Made by a program: the position numbers and the translations under genes. The notes beneath the pieces were generated by a model. The model worked only from the letters and a program-made list of their open reading frames with translations. It made no database searches and was not told the origin of the DNA. From Sphagnum compactum (Eukaryota > Bryophyta > Sphagnopsida > Sphagnales): a stretch of 64,000 nucleotides of DNA. Shown one piece after another: positions 1 through 12,503 of the stretch (position 1 is its first letter; every line of letters starts with the position of its first letter). Location of the stretch: positions 14,446,001 to 14,510,000 of the forward strand of contig OZ234501.1 of the NCBI GenBank assembly GCA_965153455.1, in the 5' to 3' direction.

Positions 1-1394
1 AGTATTTGTGCGTTTTGTTAGAAGTGAGGCCGTTGGCTCCACCTCAAGCAGGCGCGTTTAATGAAGGCGCTCTTGGGGGAGTCAGGAACATACTAATTTT
101 CAGGATCTGGTGAACTACCCCTAACCATTTTCTCAGGCAATCCAAGTAACTGGATTCTTTGCAGGCCGTCAGTAACATCTCGATTCTCTCACTACTGTCC
201 AACGGTAAAGTTTCCAGCATAGCACCTGTTGACAATTTCGCAGCTAGTGAATTGGCCGTCCCTCCGGTGACGTCAAAACTCAGCACTTTTATGTCCCACT
301 TGCAACTCCGTCGGTCATTTACAGCAGTAAATTAATCTCCCAAGTAACTAGTTACTAATTTAATTAGGAATTTTATAGCAGTAGTTAATCTGTTGTAATG
401 AAAAAAATGAGCTCCAGAGAATCCTGACTCCAGAGCATGAATACTTTATATCTTACACTCAACAACATGCAGACTACTTAGACCAAAAAAAATGAATCCC
501 CACTGGTTCCCTCACTTTCACTTTTCACCTTCCCATCCAAAAATCACATGCATTCTTCCAGAAATTACAATTTTTTTTTGAAAACTGCAGTTTTAATTAG
601 ATCAGAGCATCCAAGTAACTCTTGGCCATTCACAAGGTGCCACTCATGATATGGAAATTAAAGTAAAATGTTGTAGTGGGCAAATCCATGAGTATCAGAG
701 GAGAGGGAGCCTCAAATAAAGTTCAACTAAAAGAACATGCATGACACCATTTAGTGTTACACTATAGTAACTTTTCATATGCCAATGTAATGCTTCCTCC
801 TACAGGTATTTCATTTGAAATGCCCACACTCTTCTAGGTGCCCTCCATCTACACTAAAATCATTGGAGCAGGTCTTTACTCTGTAAGTCTTAAATCCACA
901 CCCCAAATTTCAAACATAAGATGGTTGTCTGATAACACCCCAAATTTCGAGCATCAAATGCTAGTCTGGTAATTAGTAGCTAATGAAAAATGAAGAGTGG
1001 GTAGAAGGAATTTGTCCTGCTGTTGGTTCCACCACTGGGCAAGACTTTTGAAGTAATTTGTACTACTGTGTGGGTTCCAGAAGACTTTTCTTAATCATTT
1101 GTACAAATGTCAGTTCCACTGGCTTGAGTGACCCAGCACCGGCCTGAGTGATCTAGCACCCGCCAGTGCACCATCCAAAAAACCCCGTTCTGGGATTTCA
1201 TGGATGGGATGAAGGGCCAGAGTGAACCAGCAGCCACCAATGCACCAGCTCGTCGTTCTGTCCACTGGATGGGCTGCATTTTTTCATTCGGCGCCAAATG
1301 GGGTTCATCAAAGTCTATTTCTTTTTGCCGCTGACCACTGTACTTAGTTTTTTTTTTTTGTTGGTTCTCGACTGTTTTTGCCTTGGACCTGACC
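1..1394. other. Gene-free stretch
   Basis: Only short open frames occur on either strand, and none resembles a known protein. The longest, 103 codons on the minus strand at 1091-1402, has a composition-biased sequence and no recognisable domain. No repeat structure was seen. Confidence 0.5.
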
Positions 1395-1895
1395 TCACAC
1401 ATAGCTACCCTTGCTCACCTTCCTATCCTCATAAGTATTGCATCGACTAACCTTGGTACCTTATTTATTATCCCCTAGTGACATAGCTACCCTAATAACT
1501 AGTTATCCTACTGACTTAGCTACCCTACCCTATATGCACAACCACCTTATTGACATAAGTACTTTACAAACTTAATCACCTCGATAAGATAAATTGTTTC
1601 CTACGTACTAACTTGCTTATCTACCTAGCTACCTTCCTAGTGTAACTTTTTTCCTACCTACTAATTTGCTTACCTACATGCCTACCTACCCTAATAACCT
1701 GTCTACCTTGCTCCTTGAATTTCCTTTCTATTTACTAACTTGCCTAATAACCCACCTACTTACCTATATACTTATTTACCTACCTATGCACCCACCTTCC
1801 TACCTATCCATTATGCTTACCTACCTATTTATGCTTTTTACATAATCAAATACCTAATTAACTACCTACTCATTTTTTGCAACCCCCCCCCCCCC
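1395..1895. repeat. Degenerate CTAC/CCTA-rich low-complexity tract ending in C13
   Basis: About 480 bp are built from irregular iterations of short words such as CTACCTA, ACTTGCTTAC and CTAACTT, too diverged to give a clean period. The tract ends in an uninterrupted run of 13 C at 1883-1895. A shorter patch of similar wording occurs near 6300-6500. Confidence 0.6.
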
Positions 1896-3195
1896 AAATC
1901 CTACCTATCAATTTAGTAAGGTTCGCCTTAGTTCATGGATGATGAACACAGGTCCCCATATGTAGGTATTACAAATAATTTATAATGGAAACAATGCCAT
2001 AATTGCAGCCATTTTGGTTTAGTTAATGCATATTTTATTAAATTTTGTTTACCTAATTTATTATGGAATGGACATTACAATACATCTTTTCATGTAATTA
2101 TTATAAGTATGTACTATTGGATTATGGTTTAAATTTAAGGTTGGGACACAAATTAATTAACAAGTTTTTCAGAAATGTATAGTAATTAACCTAAACTAGG
2201 TTAAATTTGGGGGGAAATTTTTAGGGTTTACACATATGTGAAGTAATACAAGTTCATTTTATATCTTTTTCAAAGAAAGTGAGAAAAATTAGGTTGGAAA
2301 TATCACACAAAGGTAAGAGACATCTTTTTTGATTTTTTAGGAAATTTATTTGATTATTTTTTAAGATTAAGGTTTTTTCTTTCAATCAATAAATATTTAT
2401 CGTTTAAAACTTTTAAAATTTGGTTTTTAAAATTTTTCCTGTATATTGTTTATTTTGTTTATTTTGCATTATATGGTTTGTATAGTTAGGGTTGTAATAG
2501 GGCTTATGGAAAAATATCATGTGGATTTTTAGGGTTATGCCTTATGATTTAGTGTATAGGAATTTGGTTCATATATTTCAAGGCTTAAGATTTATACTTT
2601 AAACTTTGTTCATTGTATTGGTTTTTCATCTTATCACTTGTTTAGATCTATACCATAATTATGAATCTCCTTTGTTTCCATATGTTCCATAGTTATTAGA
2701 GTTCAATATTTTCTAACCCACTTTTGTACAAGTTATGATCTTTTAGGGTTGTTTTTTCAACTAGCACTACAAACTTTGGTGGAACATTGTCATCTTTTAT
2801 TCCTAAAGGTATGTATTTGTCTCTTGTTACTTCTTTTGTTGTGTTTATATTTTCACAATTCAACCTCTTTTCATTTCCTAGCTATTGGATATAGCATGGG
2901 CGTCAAGTTTCATTAAGTATACAACCATAAATAAAGGTTTTATACCTTTACTCGGGTATTTCATATTCAATATCTCTTTGTAGTTTGATTTCTTCATACC
3001 GGAAAATCCCTCACCTCATCATGATAAATATTTTCAACAACTATTGCATACACGCATTCATCCATGTGTGTGTTAAAATCGATTGTGCTTTAAAAAACAA
3101 GTAAGAAAATAATTAAAATCCATTATTCAAAAATATTCTTTACATGTTCCACCTCAAAAAAAATCCATAATTGTGTAAAAGTCGTTATTTTTTTA
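1896..3195. other. AT-rich stretch without identifiable gene
   Basis: Strongly AT-rich with no open frame of note. It directly precedes the first readable part of the Helentron relic and may hold its 5' end, but I could not find a terminus. Confidence 0.4.
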
Positions 3196-3209
3196 ATAAT
3201 AAACATAAA

Positions 3210-5200
3210 ACACCAAAACTTTTAGTTCCTACGTATATAAGATTGAATAATGACATAGATTCTATAACAAAACTTACTGAGTTAGAAAAACGATTAATAT
3301 CACTTCATTAAGCATTTGTTCAAATTTGGCAACTCCAAGGTTATGGACAATATAACATAAAAGGAAGTATTATAAATGTTTCATCTAATATCAATTTTAC
3401 CCAATCAATATTATAGGTCATGCTCCTCATGATGAAGCAATAATTGGTCAATCATTAAAAAGACGAATGGAATATAAATCACCATATTTAATAGGTAATG
3501 TCTACCCAAATTTCATTATGTTGGCATCACATGATCTTTTCAAAACACCATTATATGAAAATTTTGGAATAACAATTCATCCATGCTAGCTTGATATGTT
3601 CATATTATCAATGCAAACCAATACTAATGTTTTTTGCAACGTAATTGATGATGAATCATGTGACCATAATATTGAAGATAAATTTAAAGAAAAACAAGAA
3701 GACATATTAACATATACAATGTTGGAAAACATATTATCTTTTGAACAAATATATGATTATTTTGAAAATGTCATAACTATGACACCAGGCTAAGATTTCA
3801 AACCATTGGGCCTTATTTAAGATCCCCATTGTGAAAAATTGAATTTTCTTACATTGTTTCTTGGACAACCTCGTAGCAACCAAAGAACAAAAAATGTCTT
3901 GTCAAATGATTACTCAATGGGAAATCTTATATAAAAATTATAATTTTGTCACAGATTTACCAAATTTTTTAAAGCTATTAAAGTATTGACTCATTATGTT
4001 ATTTCATCATCTTAGGTGTGCATACGTAAAGGGAAACTCTTTGGATAACAACTTCAAACATGTGATGTCATAAACAAACCAAATTTGGATGTTATTTTAC
4101 ATTTTTTGTTACATTTACTAGTGTTGAAAATAAATGGCATCCTTTATTAAAATGTTTATATGACTTAAATAGTAAAAAATAAGACTTAAAATTCCTTTTG
4201 ACAAATTAGAACCTAAACATCTTGTAAATTTTATACAATGTGATCCTATTAAATGTGCACAATATTATAATCAAATCATATGAAATTTTTTCGTACATTG
4301 TGTATGAAAGATAATTTAATTTTTGGGCATTTATTGAATTTTTTCATTGTTCCAAAATTTCAAAGTCATGAAAGTCAACATGATCATGGACTTTTATGGG
4401 TTGCAAATGCATCAATTTATGGTTTGGATTCAAACAATGCAATTGAAAACTTTGTGGACAAATATACATCATATGATAATAATAAACTTGCACCCATTTT
4501 CGTGAAACTCAAACACATCGTCACAAAAAGACTTGTAAGAAGAAAAATCAAGCCATTTGTCAATTTAATTTTCCATGGCCTCCTATGGAAAAACCTCAAA
4601 TTTTTTGAATCATTCCCAATGGAATGTTTAACCCCTTCAAAAAGGGTTCATTTAGGTGAAATTAACACAAAAAAATTCAATGAATGTAATAAAATTGATT
4701 TACAAACAACATCTATATCATTTAGCACATGTTTAAAATTGTTTTTTATAGATAAAAAGACATACATCAATGCATTATGGATCAATTTTAATAAACCAAT
4801 AATGTTTTTACAAAAATTATGTAAATACATACAAACAAATCCCTTTGGTATTCATGTTGGAAATCTTTGGCAAGCAAACATAGATGTTCAATTCATACTT
4901 GACCTTATGCTGTAGCTAGTTATTGCACATCTTATCTAACAAAAATAGATAAAATAATGATAAAAGAGTTGAAAAATATAATTATTAGTTTTTATGAAAA
5001 CAAAATTGAAACACATATTCGAATTCAAAAGATGGGAAATGCTTTTCTTAATGTTCAAATTGTCAGCATAACTAGCTACATATATTGTGTTGTCTATACC
5101 ATTGTACCATGCATCTAGAACACTTAAATTCATTAATACATCCCCATTACAAAAAGATGCATGAGATACAAATGAATTTATTAAAAAAGATTATATATAA
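3210..5200 (+). pseudogene. Helentron N-terminal region and HUH Rep nuclease relic
   Basis: Readable blocks include LEKRLISL and GQYNIKGSIINVSSNINF (about 3.27-3.41 kb), APHDEAIIGQSLKRRMEYKS (about 3.42 kb) and a 211-codon open frame at 4280-4915. That frame holds the Rep HUH-type motif HDHGLLW, followed by YGLDSNNAIENFVDKY. A few bases past its stop, in another frame, lies YCTSYLTK (4921-4944), which matches the two-tyrosine YxxxYxxK motif of rolling-circle Rep proteins. The usual residues just before HDH appear to have been deleted. Several stops and frameshifts make it non-functional. In intact elements this nuclease nicks and joins the transposon strand. Confidence 0.75.
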
Positions 5201-5216
5201 TTTTAATAATAATAAT

Positions 5217-7130
5217 CACTACAAGGAATTTACATATTAGCGACTAGTTTTTCCAATTAATTTTTAGTCGTAAATGCCACATGTGACTACAATTTGCTTT
5301 AGTCGTTTTAGACAAGTCGCATAAAATTTTTGTTATAAAAGACAATATGTGGAACAATACATGGCACCAAATCAAAATGGCAATCGCATTAATTATATAA
5401 ATATTTTAAAATATTTAAAATATATATTTTAGAAATAAAACTATTATATATATTATATTATTGATAATTAGATTAATTTCAGCTTATAAGTTGTTGATAG
5501 GTGTCATTACCTAGGCTAGATTAAAAGCTTAATTTAGGTTATTGAGTAGGCCACCTAGTCCACTTAGTAGGCTATGCAAGTAAAAAATATTCAGTCAACT
5601 TACCACCATTGACCACAACCCATGTCATTTGTGAGAATTCATCCTTGGACCCCAAGGATGGAAATCAACTCCTTTACCACCAAACCACCTCATTTTTTGT
5701 GACAATATGGCAATGTGCATTCTATTTACCTTATTTGATTCAAAACATTACATAAAACATCATTTTCAATATTTGATATCTTATTGATATTTGGTCCAAA
5801 TGACAAGATTTAAAGTTTAATCTTAAATTTTATTCAATAAAGTACACAAACTATGTATTTTTCTTCCAAAAAAGAAAACTAAATTGAAAAGAAAAAATTT
5901 GAATTTTGTTATTGAATACCATTTCAATGACCATTCCTTGGAAAAAATTAATTCAAGCACATGATTTTTGAATGGAAAAAAACTTTCTGGATAATATAAT
6001 AACAAATAAAATTTTATATTTTGTATCTCAAACTTTCATTTCATTCTAAAACTTACATTATACAATTTTGCATTTGTAGATCATAATTTAATAATAAAAT
6101 TTATTTAAATGTGTGATATATAACATATTCACATATAATAGTTATAAAATGGATATAAATAGATTATAGTAAAATTATAATAAAATATCTTATATTAATT
6201 TGTTCTTATAATATATTAAAATTGTACCAACAAAAAATAATTTAAATATATTATATATAATTTAATCACATATAAGGTTTATAAATGGATCATAAACTAA
6301 CCCTACTACCTAGCCTAATAACTAGACTAATTACATAATCTACCTAATTAAGTTATTAATTTATTTTAAAAAATTATCACATATTAATTACCCCTACTAT
6401 TTATTACTTAACCCATGTACATACTTCCTATTATATATCTTACTTAATTACTATTTATTATTTAGCTTAATTTATAAATAGATTAATTGCATAGCCTACC
6501 TAATTAATTAACTAATCAAAAAACACTATGATATATCAATATGTTTAAAATTTAATCGTCCATATTTACCATTACCATGGGTCTTCTAAAGTTTCACAAA
6601 CCTCCCAAACCTTACTACACATTTAATGGTTAATTCATTCAAACAAACTAAGGAAAAGAATTAGACCACAAAATCCAACAATTTCATTGGCCAATTCATT
6701 TTTGTTATATTTAATTTCATGTGCATTTGTAACTTGGATTTATAGTCGCAATTGAAGTTGAATAAGATGCCATGTGATGTCTAATGGCCTATGAACCACA
6801 TCCCAAGTTGCAAAAACAACTATATTTTCATTTATTTTGAAATGCCACTAAAAAAGATGATGTACGTCCACTTTTCATCATCACTTTCATCCAAATGACA
6901 TTAATCACAAGTCATAGTTGCATATGCAACTACAAACCACTTTTTAATTGGTTTTATGATTACAAGTCATTTTTACCATGGTACCATGGAGGATAGTCAT
7001 ATCAATAGTTGAAAAATGGTTGATTTGGACACAAGTCGCAAATGTGTGGGTTGGTATGGATAAAAATCCTTTTAATGAATGCATACACAACAAATTGGGA
7101 AAACATAGAATCATAAGCTCTTGAATTAAC
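5217..7130. mobile_element. CACTA-like insertion splitting the Helentron
   Basis: The left edge begins CACTACAAGG, followed by the repeated word AGTCG (5245-5325), as in the subterminal regions of CACTA (En/Spm) elements. More AGTCGC words lie near 6742 and 7030. Helentron coding similarity stops just before 5217 and resumes at about 7130, which brackets the insertion. A clean right terminal inverted repeat and target duplication were not found, so the right border is approximate and the element may be truncated. No transposase is recognisable inside. Confidence 0.5.
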
Positions 7131-9850
7131 AACAAAAAATGACACTAACATATGGATGGATAAATTTCCTAATGCAAATATTAGGTTTTCTTCACAAAAT
7201 ATTACTGATTGTACTATAGTGGAACCATATAACATTTGTAATGAATATATTGTTAACCCATGTATAGGTGTCTCCATTATTCCTAATTCAACCAATGGTG
7301 ATGTTCAAGACCAATTATGCCTACCCATGAATTCCGTTCATTATTTCAAAAAGTGAATAATAAACGTCTTATATTTTATGATGTCATGTACAGAAAAAAC
7401 AAAATCCAAATGAAGCAATTCATTTATTCATTATTGGAGGTGTTGGTACAAGTAAAATTTTCACATTAATGTTTTTAGTTCAAGCTTTGATACGCTTTTA
7501 TAATAGACATCCTAATTCAGACCTTTTAAAAAGATAACTTTGTTCATGGCATATACTAGAAAAACAACATTTAACATTGATGGAAGTATGATTCATTCAA
7601 GTGTTTCTATACCAGTTAATTGTAAAGATTTACCATCATTAAGTTAAAAACAACTGGATTTATTTAATTAAGAAATATGACCAATTACAATCAATAGTAT
7701 TAAATGAAATTTCATTTATAGGGAAAAAATATTAAAATCTATTAATCGTTGATTAAGATCAATCACAATGTATTCACATCAAATGTTTTGGAAATCTTGA
7801 TGTAATTAATCGTAGGGAATTTTATCAAGTTTAGCTAGTTCGTGATGTAGGAGTTTTCAAAATTAATGCAAACAACATTGATAGTTTAGTTCAAAAATTT
7901 TGGATGGAAAAAATTAAATGTTATGAATTGAAGCAAGTCATGCACCAAAATGATGAAAAATTCATTAACATCTTAAATCAATTTCGAATTGTTACACAAT
8001 TGCAATTAGATGTGGATACCATTGTTATATCAATATTTTCGTACATCGTCAAATGATCCAAAATTTGCATATTTATTTTACATGAATGAAAGCAAAGCAA
8101 AAACATAATGAATCAACTCTATTTCGAAGTGAAGGGGATGTATTTGGGTCAAAACACATAACTAGAAGCCAAAAAGGATGTTGGATGAAGTAGTCAAATT
8201 CAAACATTAATTTTTTTATTACCACTTAAAATCATAGTAATCATGACAAGTTAGTCATTTTTCCTTCATATGAATGTCAAATAACTTAGAGTAAAAATTC
8301 ATTTGATTCAATTTTTTGGTTTTAATTTAGGACATTTGAAAATGTACACCTATTATGTCACATGGAACCAATTTCGCAAAGGATTATCAAAAGGACCTAT
8401 ATAATATAAAAAAATTCATTGAAAAAAATATAGATGATAAAAACATATTAGCCACACTCAAAAACACTCATATTTTTAAATATGTGGAATTCTAAAATTT
8501 AAAAAAAACAACAAATATTTCAAAATTGCTTCAAAATCATAGAGCTTCAAAAGTTTTTTACCACATACAAATGGCTTATAATGTACATGATGTATTAAGA
8601 AAAGTTATAGTTTAAAGTATAATAAAAGTATTTAGAATGTGAAATTTTTATTTTGATAATGACTTAAAATTTTGATCATTTTCAAAATGAAACATTGAAT
8701 CTGTAAGGAATTTACATAGTTTAAATTTTCATATTTATTCAATAATGACTAAGAAAAAAATGTGATGCATTGGGGAAAATCTAAATATTGTTAAAAACAA
8801 GTTACAAAAAATTTCATTTTTATGCAAAAAAATGTTTTGGGAAAAAAAGACTAATAATCTTTTTTTTAAGTTATCCTTTTGGCTCCTATGTTACATGTTT
8901 TGACCCATTCATATTGCGTGCACAAGATAGACATCATAATACATGTCTTTAATCATTTCAATTACAAAATGATGTAAATTTCGTATCAAAATTACATTCA
9001 GAGGTTTAAGTAAAGAAAAATATGTTGGTTGAACTTTGTGTTGGAAATTTTACAACACTTGATGGTCTTGTAATTTATGGTGCAAATGAAATATTCCAAG
9101 GATCAACTAAAGTATTCAATTCAGGTTCAAATTTTTTAACGTGTACCAAAATTTTGTCACAACATCACCCTTTTTTGTTTTTTTAACCTAGTCATTTTTA
9201 CCATGTAAAGACACATTTATGGATGATTATGATGGAATCTATAATTGTAATGGTCTAAAATATAATCTTTCTAAAAATTTTGACAACTTCTAATTCATTA
9301 TTTTTTATGGGGATCAAAATATAGGGTCAAACAGAACTGCAGTAAAAACTAGGCTATTTCGTCTTGTGTGGTACACCTTAAAGGATTTTCACCCATTCAC
9401 AAAAATTCATATGGATATTATTTAATAATCCCAAATGTGGTCAACTCACAAAAATAAAGAGTGCACATTTGTATGAACATGAAATACAAATATATATTTC
9501 ATGTTCATACAAATAGACATCGACACCAATAGAACCCATATCTAAAGATATTCAAATTGGTTCAAATTATGCTCACATTATAACAAGAACACAATTTCCC
9601 ATTCAATTGGTTGTAGCATGTATTGTACATTGAGCACAAGGATTACCACTTGAATATTTAACATTTGATCCTAATAATGTTCATAAACATGGTTTGACAT
9701 ATACAAAAAAAAAATTGTGTTAAAAAAAGGAATGTTTTAACCTTTTACAACCTTTGCAAATGAAAAACATTCAAATTGATCCAAATGTTGCTATGGAGAT
9801 GCATTGATTATAAACCATTCCACAATAGGATGTACTTGTCCACAAACCAC
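7130..9850 (+). pseudogene. Helentron PIF1-like helicase relic
   Basis: The P-loop block reads FIIGGVGTSKIFTLMFLVQA (about 7435-7494), a damaged GGxGTGKS. The Walker B block reads LNEISFIGK (about 7700), where D of the DE box has become N. Further blocks are QMFGNLDV (about 7780), INANNIDSLVQKFWMEKIKC (about 7863), LVELCVGNFTTLDGLV (about 9025) and the C-terminal helicase block FPIQLVVA to HKHGLTY (about 9600-9705). In active elements this helicase unwinds DNA during rolling-circle transposition. Multiple stops, frameshifts and an internal inverted duplication show that it is dead. Confidence 0.75.
9467..9514. repeat. Perfect 20-bp palindrome inside the helicase relic
   Basis: Two perfectly complementary 20-bp arms (9467-9486 and 9495-9514) are separated by 8 bp. 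The coding trace continues on both sides, so the hairpin looks like a local inverted duplication after the element died. Confidence 0.85.
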
Positions 9851-9929
9851 ATATATTTTGTGATTCACATGTACTAATTTATTTTCTCAATATTAAATCA
9901 TTGCCTTTACATAAAAATGATGTTTTTTC

Positions 9930-10530
9930 AGATAACAATTTCAAAATAGTTCACATATTGTGCTTCAATGAAACACATTTCAACACATTAATGTTTAATA
10001 ATACATCTTCAAACATTGATACAAGAACACATGCAATGGTTAGTGTAAATGGTTGAAATGGTATAATGATTATATATGACAATTTCACAACCTTATCATC
10101 AGAGGAAACTTTTACATCTTTAGGAGTTGAATAGATTGCAGCAACACTCAATGTAAATACAAGAAGGCTATTCATACAGTAGCAATATACAGACTTTAAA
10201 CATTATCCTTGTCAATGTTCCTAATTCACCTTCAAAAGTTTTTGGATCTAATGCCAATTTCTTGTCCCATGATAATAATTGGCGATTTCAATATTGATAT
10301 GTTTGATTAAAACCCAACACAACCAAATGAACTCCAAAGTTTCATGGACCAATATTCAATGGAACTTCAATTTAAAAAAATTATAACAATTTATGGATCC
10401 CATATTGATCACATATGGACAAATGCACCCATTCAACAATGCATATCAAGAGTTGTTGAAGCTTATTGAATATATAACCATAGACCAATATATTTTGCAT
10501 TCAAACTCCCATATTAGGTCCCACAATACC
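9930..10530 (+). pseudogene. Helentron C-terminal EEP endonuclease domain relic
   Basis: The diagnostic blocks of the endonuclease/exonuclease/phosphatase fold occur in order: FNETH (about 9964), IIGDFNIDMFD (10275-10307), YGSHIDHIWTNAP (10392-10430) and NHRPIYFAF (about 10477). In the last block the expected catalytic D of DHxPI has become N, and there is a stop a few codons earlier. The domain follows the helicase relic directly, so it was part of the same polyprotein. In Helentrons this domain is thought to have been acquired from a non-LTR retrotransposon. Confidence 0.72.
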
Positions 10531-10539
10531 ATCACTTAA

Positions 10540-11572
10540 GTAAAAAGTAAATTTTCTTTAACAAATATTGACAATAATAATAAGGCAAAAATAATGATGA
10601 AAGGATAATGACCTACATGTCTCCCTTAATATAACACTTGTAATAATATTTTTGAATGTTAGGGCAGAGACATTATGCGGTTAGTAGCTTATTTTGTAAC
10701 AACTAGCATGTTAGTTCATAACAACTTGGATGATTAGTCTTGAACATTCAAAATGTCTTTTGTATCTTGCTAGTTACAACATTGTGCACCAAAGATCAGA
10801 TCAAATCAAATCCAAGCTTCAACTTTCAAGGTTGTTGCAATAGCACCACATTGCATAATTGCTTCAAGTTCAAACCTAGTGGACCTTGATTTAAGGCCAT
10901 TTCACAACCCTAAAATCAAAGCTTTAAACCCTACTCCTTCTCTTAAACCGTATTAAGCTAACTCAATGCTCAAAGCCCAAGATATTCATAGTCACAATCT
11001 TGGGTGTACACATATTGTGAATGGGGTTTAGGCTTGTGATCTTGTCCTGCAAGGAGGAAAATGAGTGGCAAAAAGAACACTATGCACATAAGATCAATAA
11101 AATGAATGGCTTAGATTGAAATGTAGAAAGGGGCAAAAATCCACCAGTGTAAAGGAAGAAGATGGTGACATGATTTGGATAATTGATAATGATAACAACA
11201 TTTCAATGAAAGCAATAGACCTTGAAGAAAAATACCAAATCTGGTGATGGCATAATTTGCCATGATCACTTTCTGGCTTAAAGTCTGGTTTTTTTCCTTC
11301 AAATCCTAGCTTGCAAGTGACTGGCGAAATTTTTTTGGGAGAAATTTGGCAATTTTCTCCAAAAAGAAAAAGAAAAGTTCAAACTACCTTTATTCTCTTG
11401 ACCCTATGCCCGCCCAAATGGAGGTCCCATATTGCCTCTCTCAGTTGGGCGAGGTGGTACTGCCTTATCCTTACATCTACAACAATGCTTTTGGGACTAG
11501 TAATAAGCTTCCACTTAGTACTTACTACTGGGCCCCGCATTTCGTGAACGCTCCCTTTGCCGTACAATGCAC
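10540..11572. other. Gene-free stretch
   Basis: No coding similarity was recognised. Overlapping open frames of 78-87 codons at 11311-11642 lie on both strands and have no family resemblance. Confidence 0.4.
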
Positions 11573-11815
11573 CTTTGAAGCTTGAAAAACCTTGCTTTAG
11601 TGTACATTGAGGAGAAATTTTTGACTGACCGATTTTGTACAAGCTGCAGTGGGCACTGTGTACCCCCTATTAGTGCCTCTAGCATCGGTATGGGGCCAAA
11701 AATATGGCCAACAATTACCTTTAAAGCTTGAAATTTTTTGCTTTAGTGCACGTTGAGAGGAAATTTCTGAATTACCGATTTTGTACAATCTGCAGTGCGC
11801 ACTGTATACCACCGT
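11573..11815. repeat. Two direct copies of a dispersed ~100-bp repeat
   Basis: Copies at about 11573-11680 and 11715-11815 share the words GCTTGAA, TTGCTTTAGTG, GAAATTT and ACCGATTTTGTACAA, then a TGCAGTGNGCACTGT block. An inverted partner lies at 12190-12262 and a further partial copy at 13265-13350. Confidence 0.65.
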
Positions 11816-11817
11816 TA

Positions 11818-12185
11818 GAGCATCTCCACCAGTGCTCAATATGGCACTTTGAATAATAAAATTAAATGTCTAGGTTTACCTGTTTTTTTTGGGCAACCCC
11901 ACCAATAAAATTGTAACTGGAACTTCATGTACGTCGGAACTGCTAATAGCAAACCACCTGGACCAATCAGTATGATCGACCAATCAGAAATATTGAGCCG
12001 CAGTCAGGTCCAATGTATTACACTCTTTTTTGGAGGTGCACAACTGTGTTGCGCCTTTTACTAGCCACGGCAAGCTGCACGAATTTGGTGCACAAAAACC
12101 AATTTCCTGAGCTAAACCGACACATTTGATTGTTTGACAATAAATTTTACTGTGAGTCACATACTGAGCACCGGTGGAGATGCTC
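11818..12185. mobile_element. MITE with 21-bp terminal inverted repeats
   Basis: The left end starts GAGCATCTCCACC and the right end finishes GGTGGAGATGCTC. The 21-bp arms differ at one position. TA dinucleotides lie on each side (11816-11817 and 12186-12187) and may be the target duplication. It has no coding capacity. The GAGCATCTCCA terminus is common among plant MITEs; I do not assign a superfamily. Confidence 0.7.
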
Positions 12186-12189
12186 TAGT

Positions 12190-12262
12190 GCACAGTTGTA
12201 CTAACGACGGTACACAGTGCGCACTGCAGATTGTACAAAATCGGTAAGTCAGAAATGTTCAT
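12190..12262 (-). repeat. Inverted copy of the ~100-bp dispersed repeat
   Basis: The reverse complement matches 11769-11815 almost base for base over the ACCGATTTTGTACAA and TGCAGTGCGCACTGT blocks. Together with the left arm it forms an inverted repeat around the MITE at 11818-12185. Confidence 0.7.
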
Positions 12263-12503
12263 TAGTGTAGGGGCAAAAACCAAGGCCAACGAAATGTAAG
12301 AATTAATATCGTGCTCAGCCAACGAGGAGATGGAGCATGCACCCTAAAAGCCCAAGATGTTTTTTCTTTTGGAAGGGGGGCGGGTGGCTGCGTGTGTTTT
12401 CTATCGATTTTAGGTAAAGGGGGGAGGGGGGGGGTTTGAGTGTTTTCTTTTCTATTTTGGCTCATGGGTGGCTTTTTGTGTCATGACACACTTTTGTTTT
12501 GAT

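Larger units (their letters stand above)
3200..10530 (+). mobile_element. Decayed Helentron-type (Helitron2-like) rolling-circle transposon
   Basis: Reading all three + frames, and allowing for frameshifts and stops, a single long protein can be followed. Its order is an N-terminal region (from about 3.21 kb), HUH Rep (about 4.2-5.0 kb), PIF1-like helicase (about 7.3-9.8 kb) and a C-terminal endonuclease/exonuclease/phosphatase-type domain (about 9.93-10.52 kb). Rep-helicase-EN order is the hallmark of Helentrons; classical plant Helitrons lack EN. The coding part is split between about 5.2 and 7.13 kb by AT-rich sequence that starts with a CACTA-like terminus. No element ends were identified. 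Inactive. The family assignment rests on motif order and remembered family features, not on a search. Confidence 0.75.

Noticed and set aside
1091-1402. 103-codon minus-strand frame
   Set aside because: Lysine-rich start, no conserved motif and no splice partners.
7002-7295. 97-codon minus-strand frame
   Set aside because: Antisense to readable Helentron sequence; no homology on its own strand.
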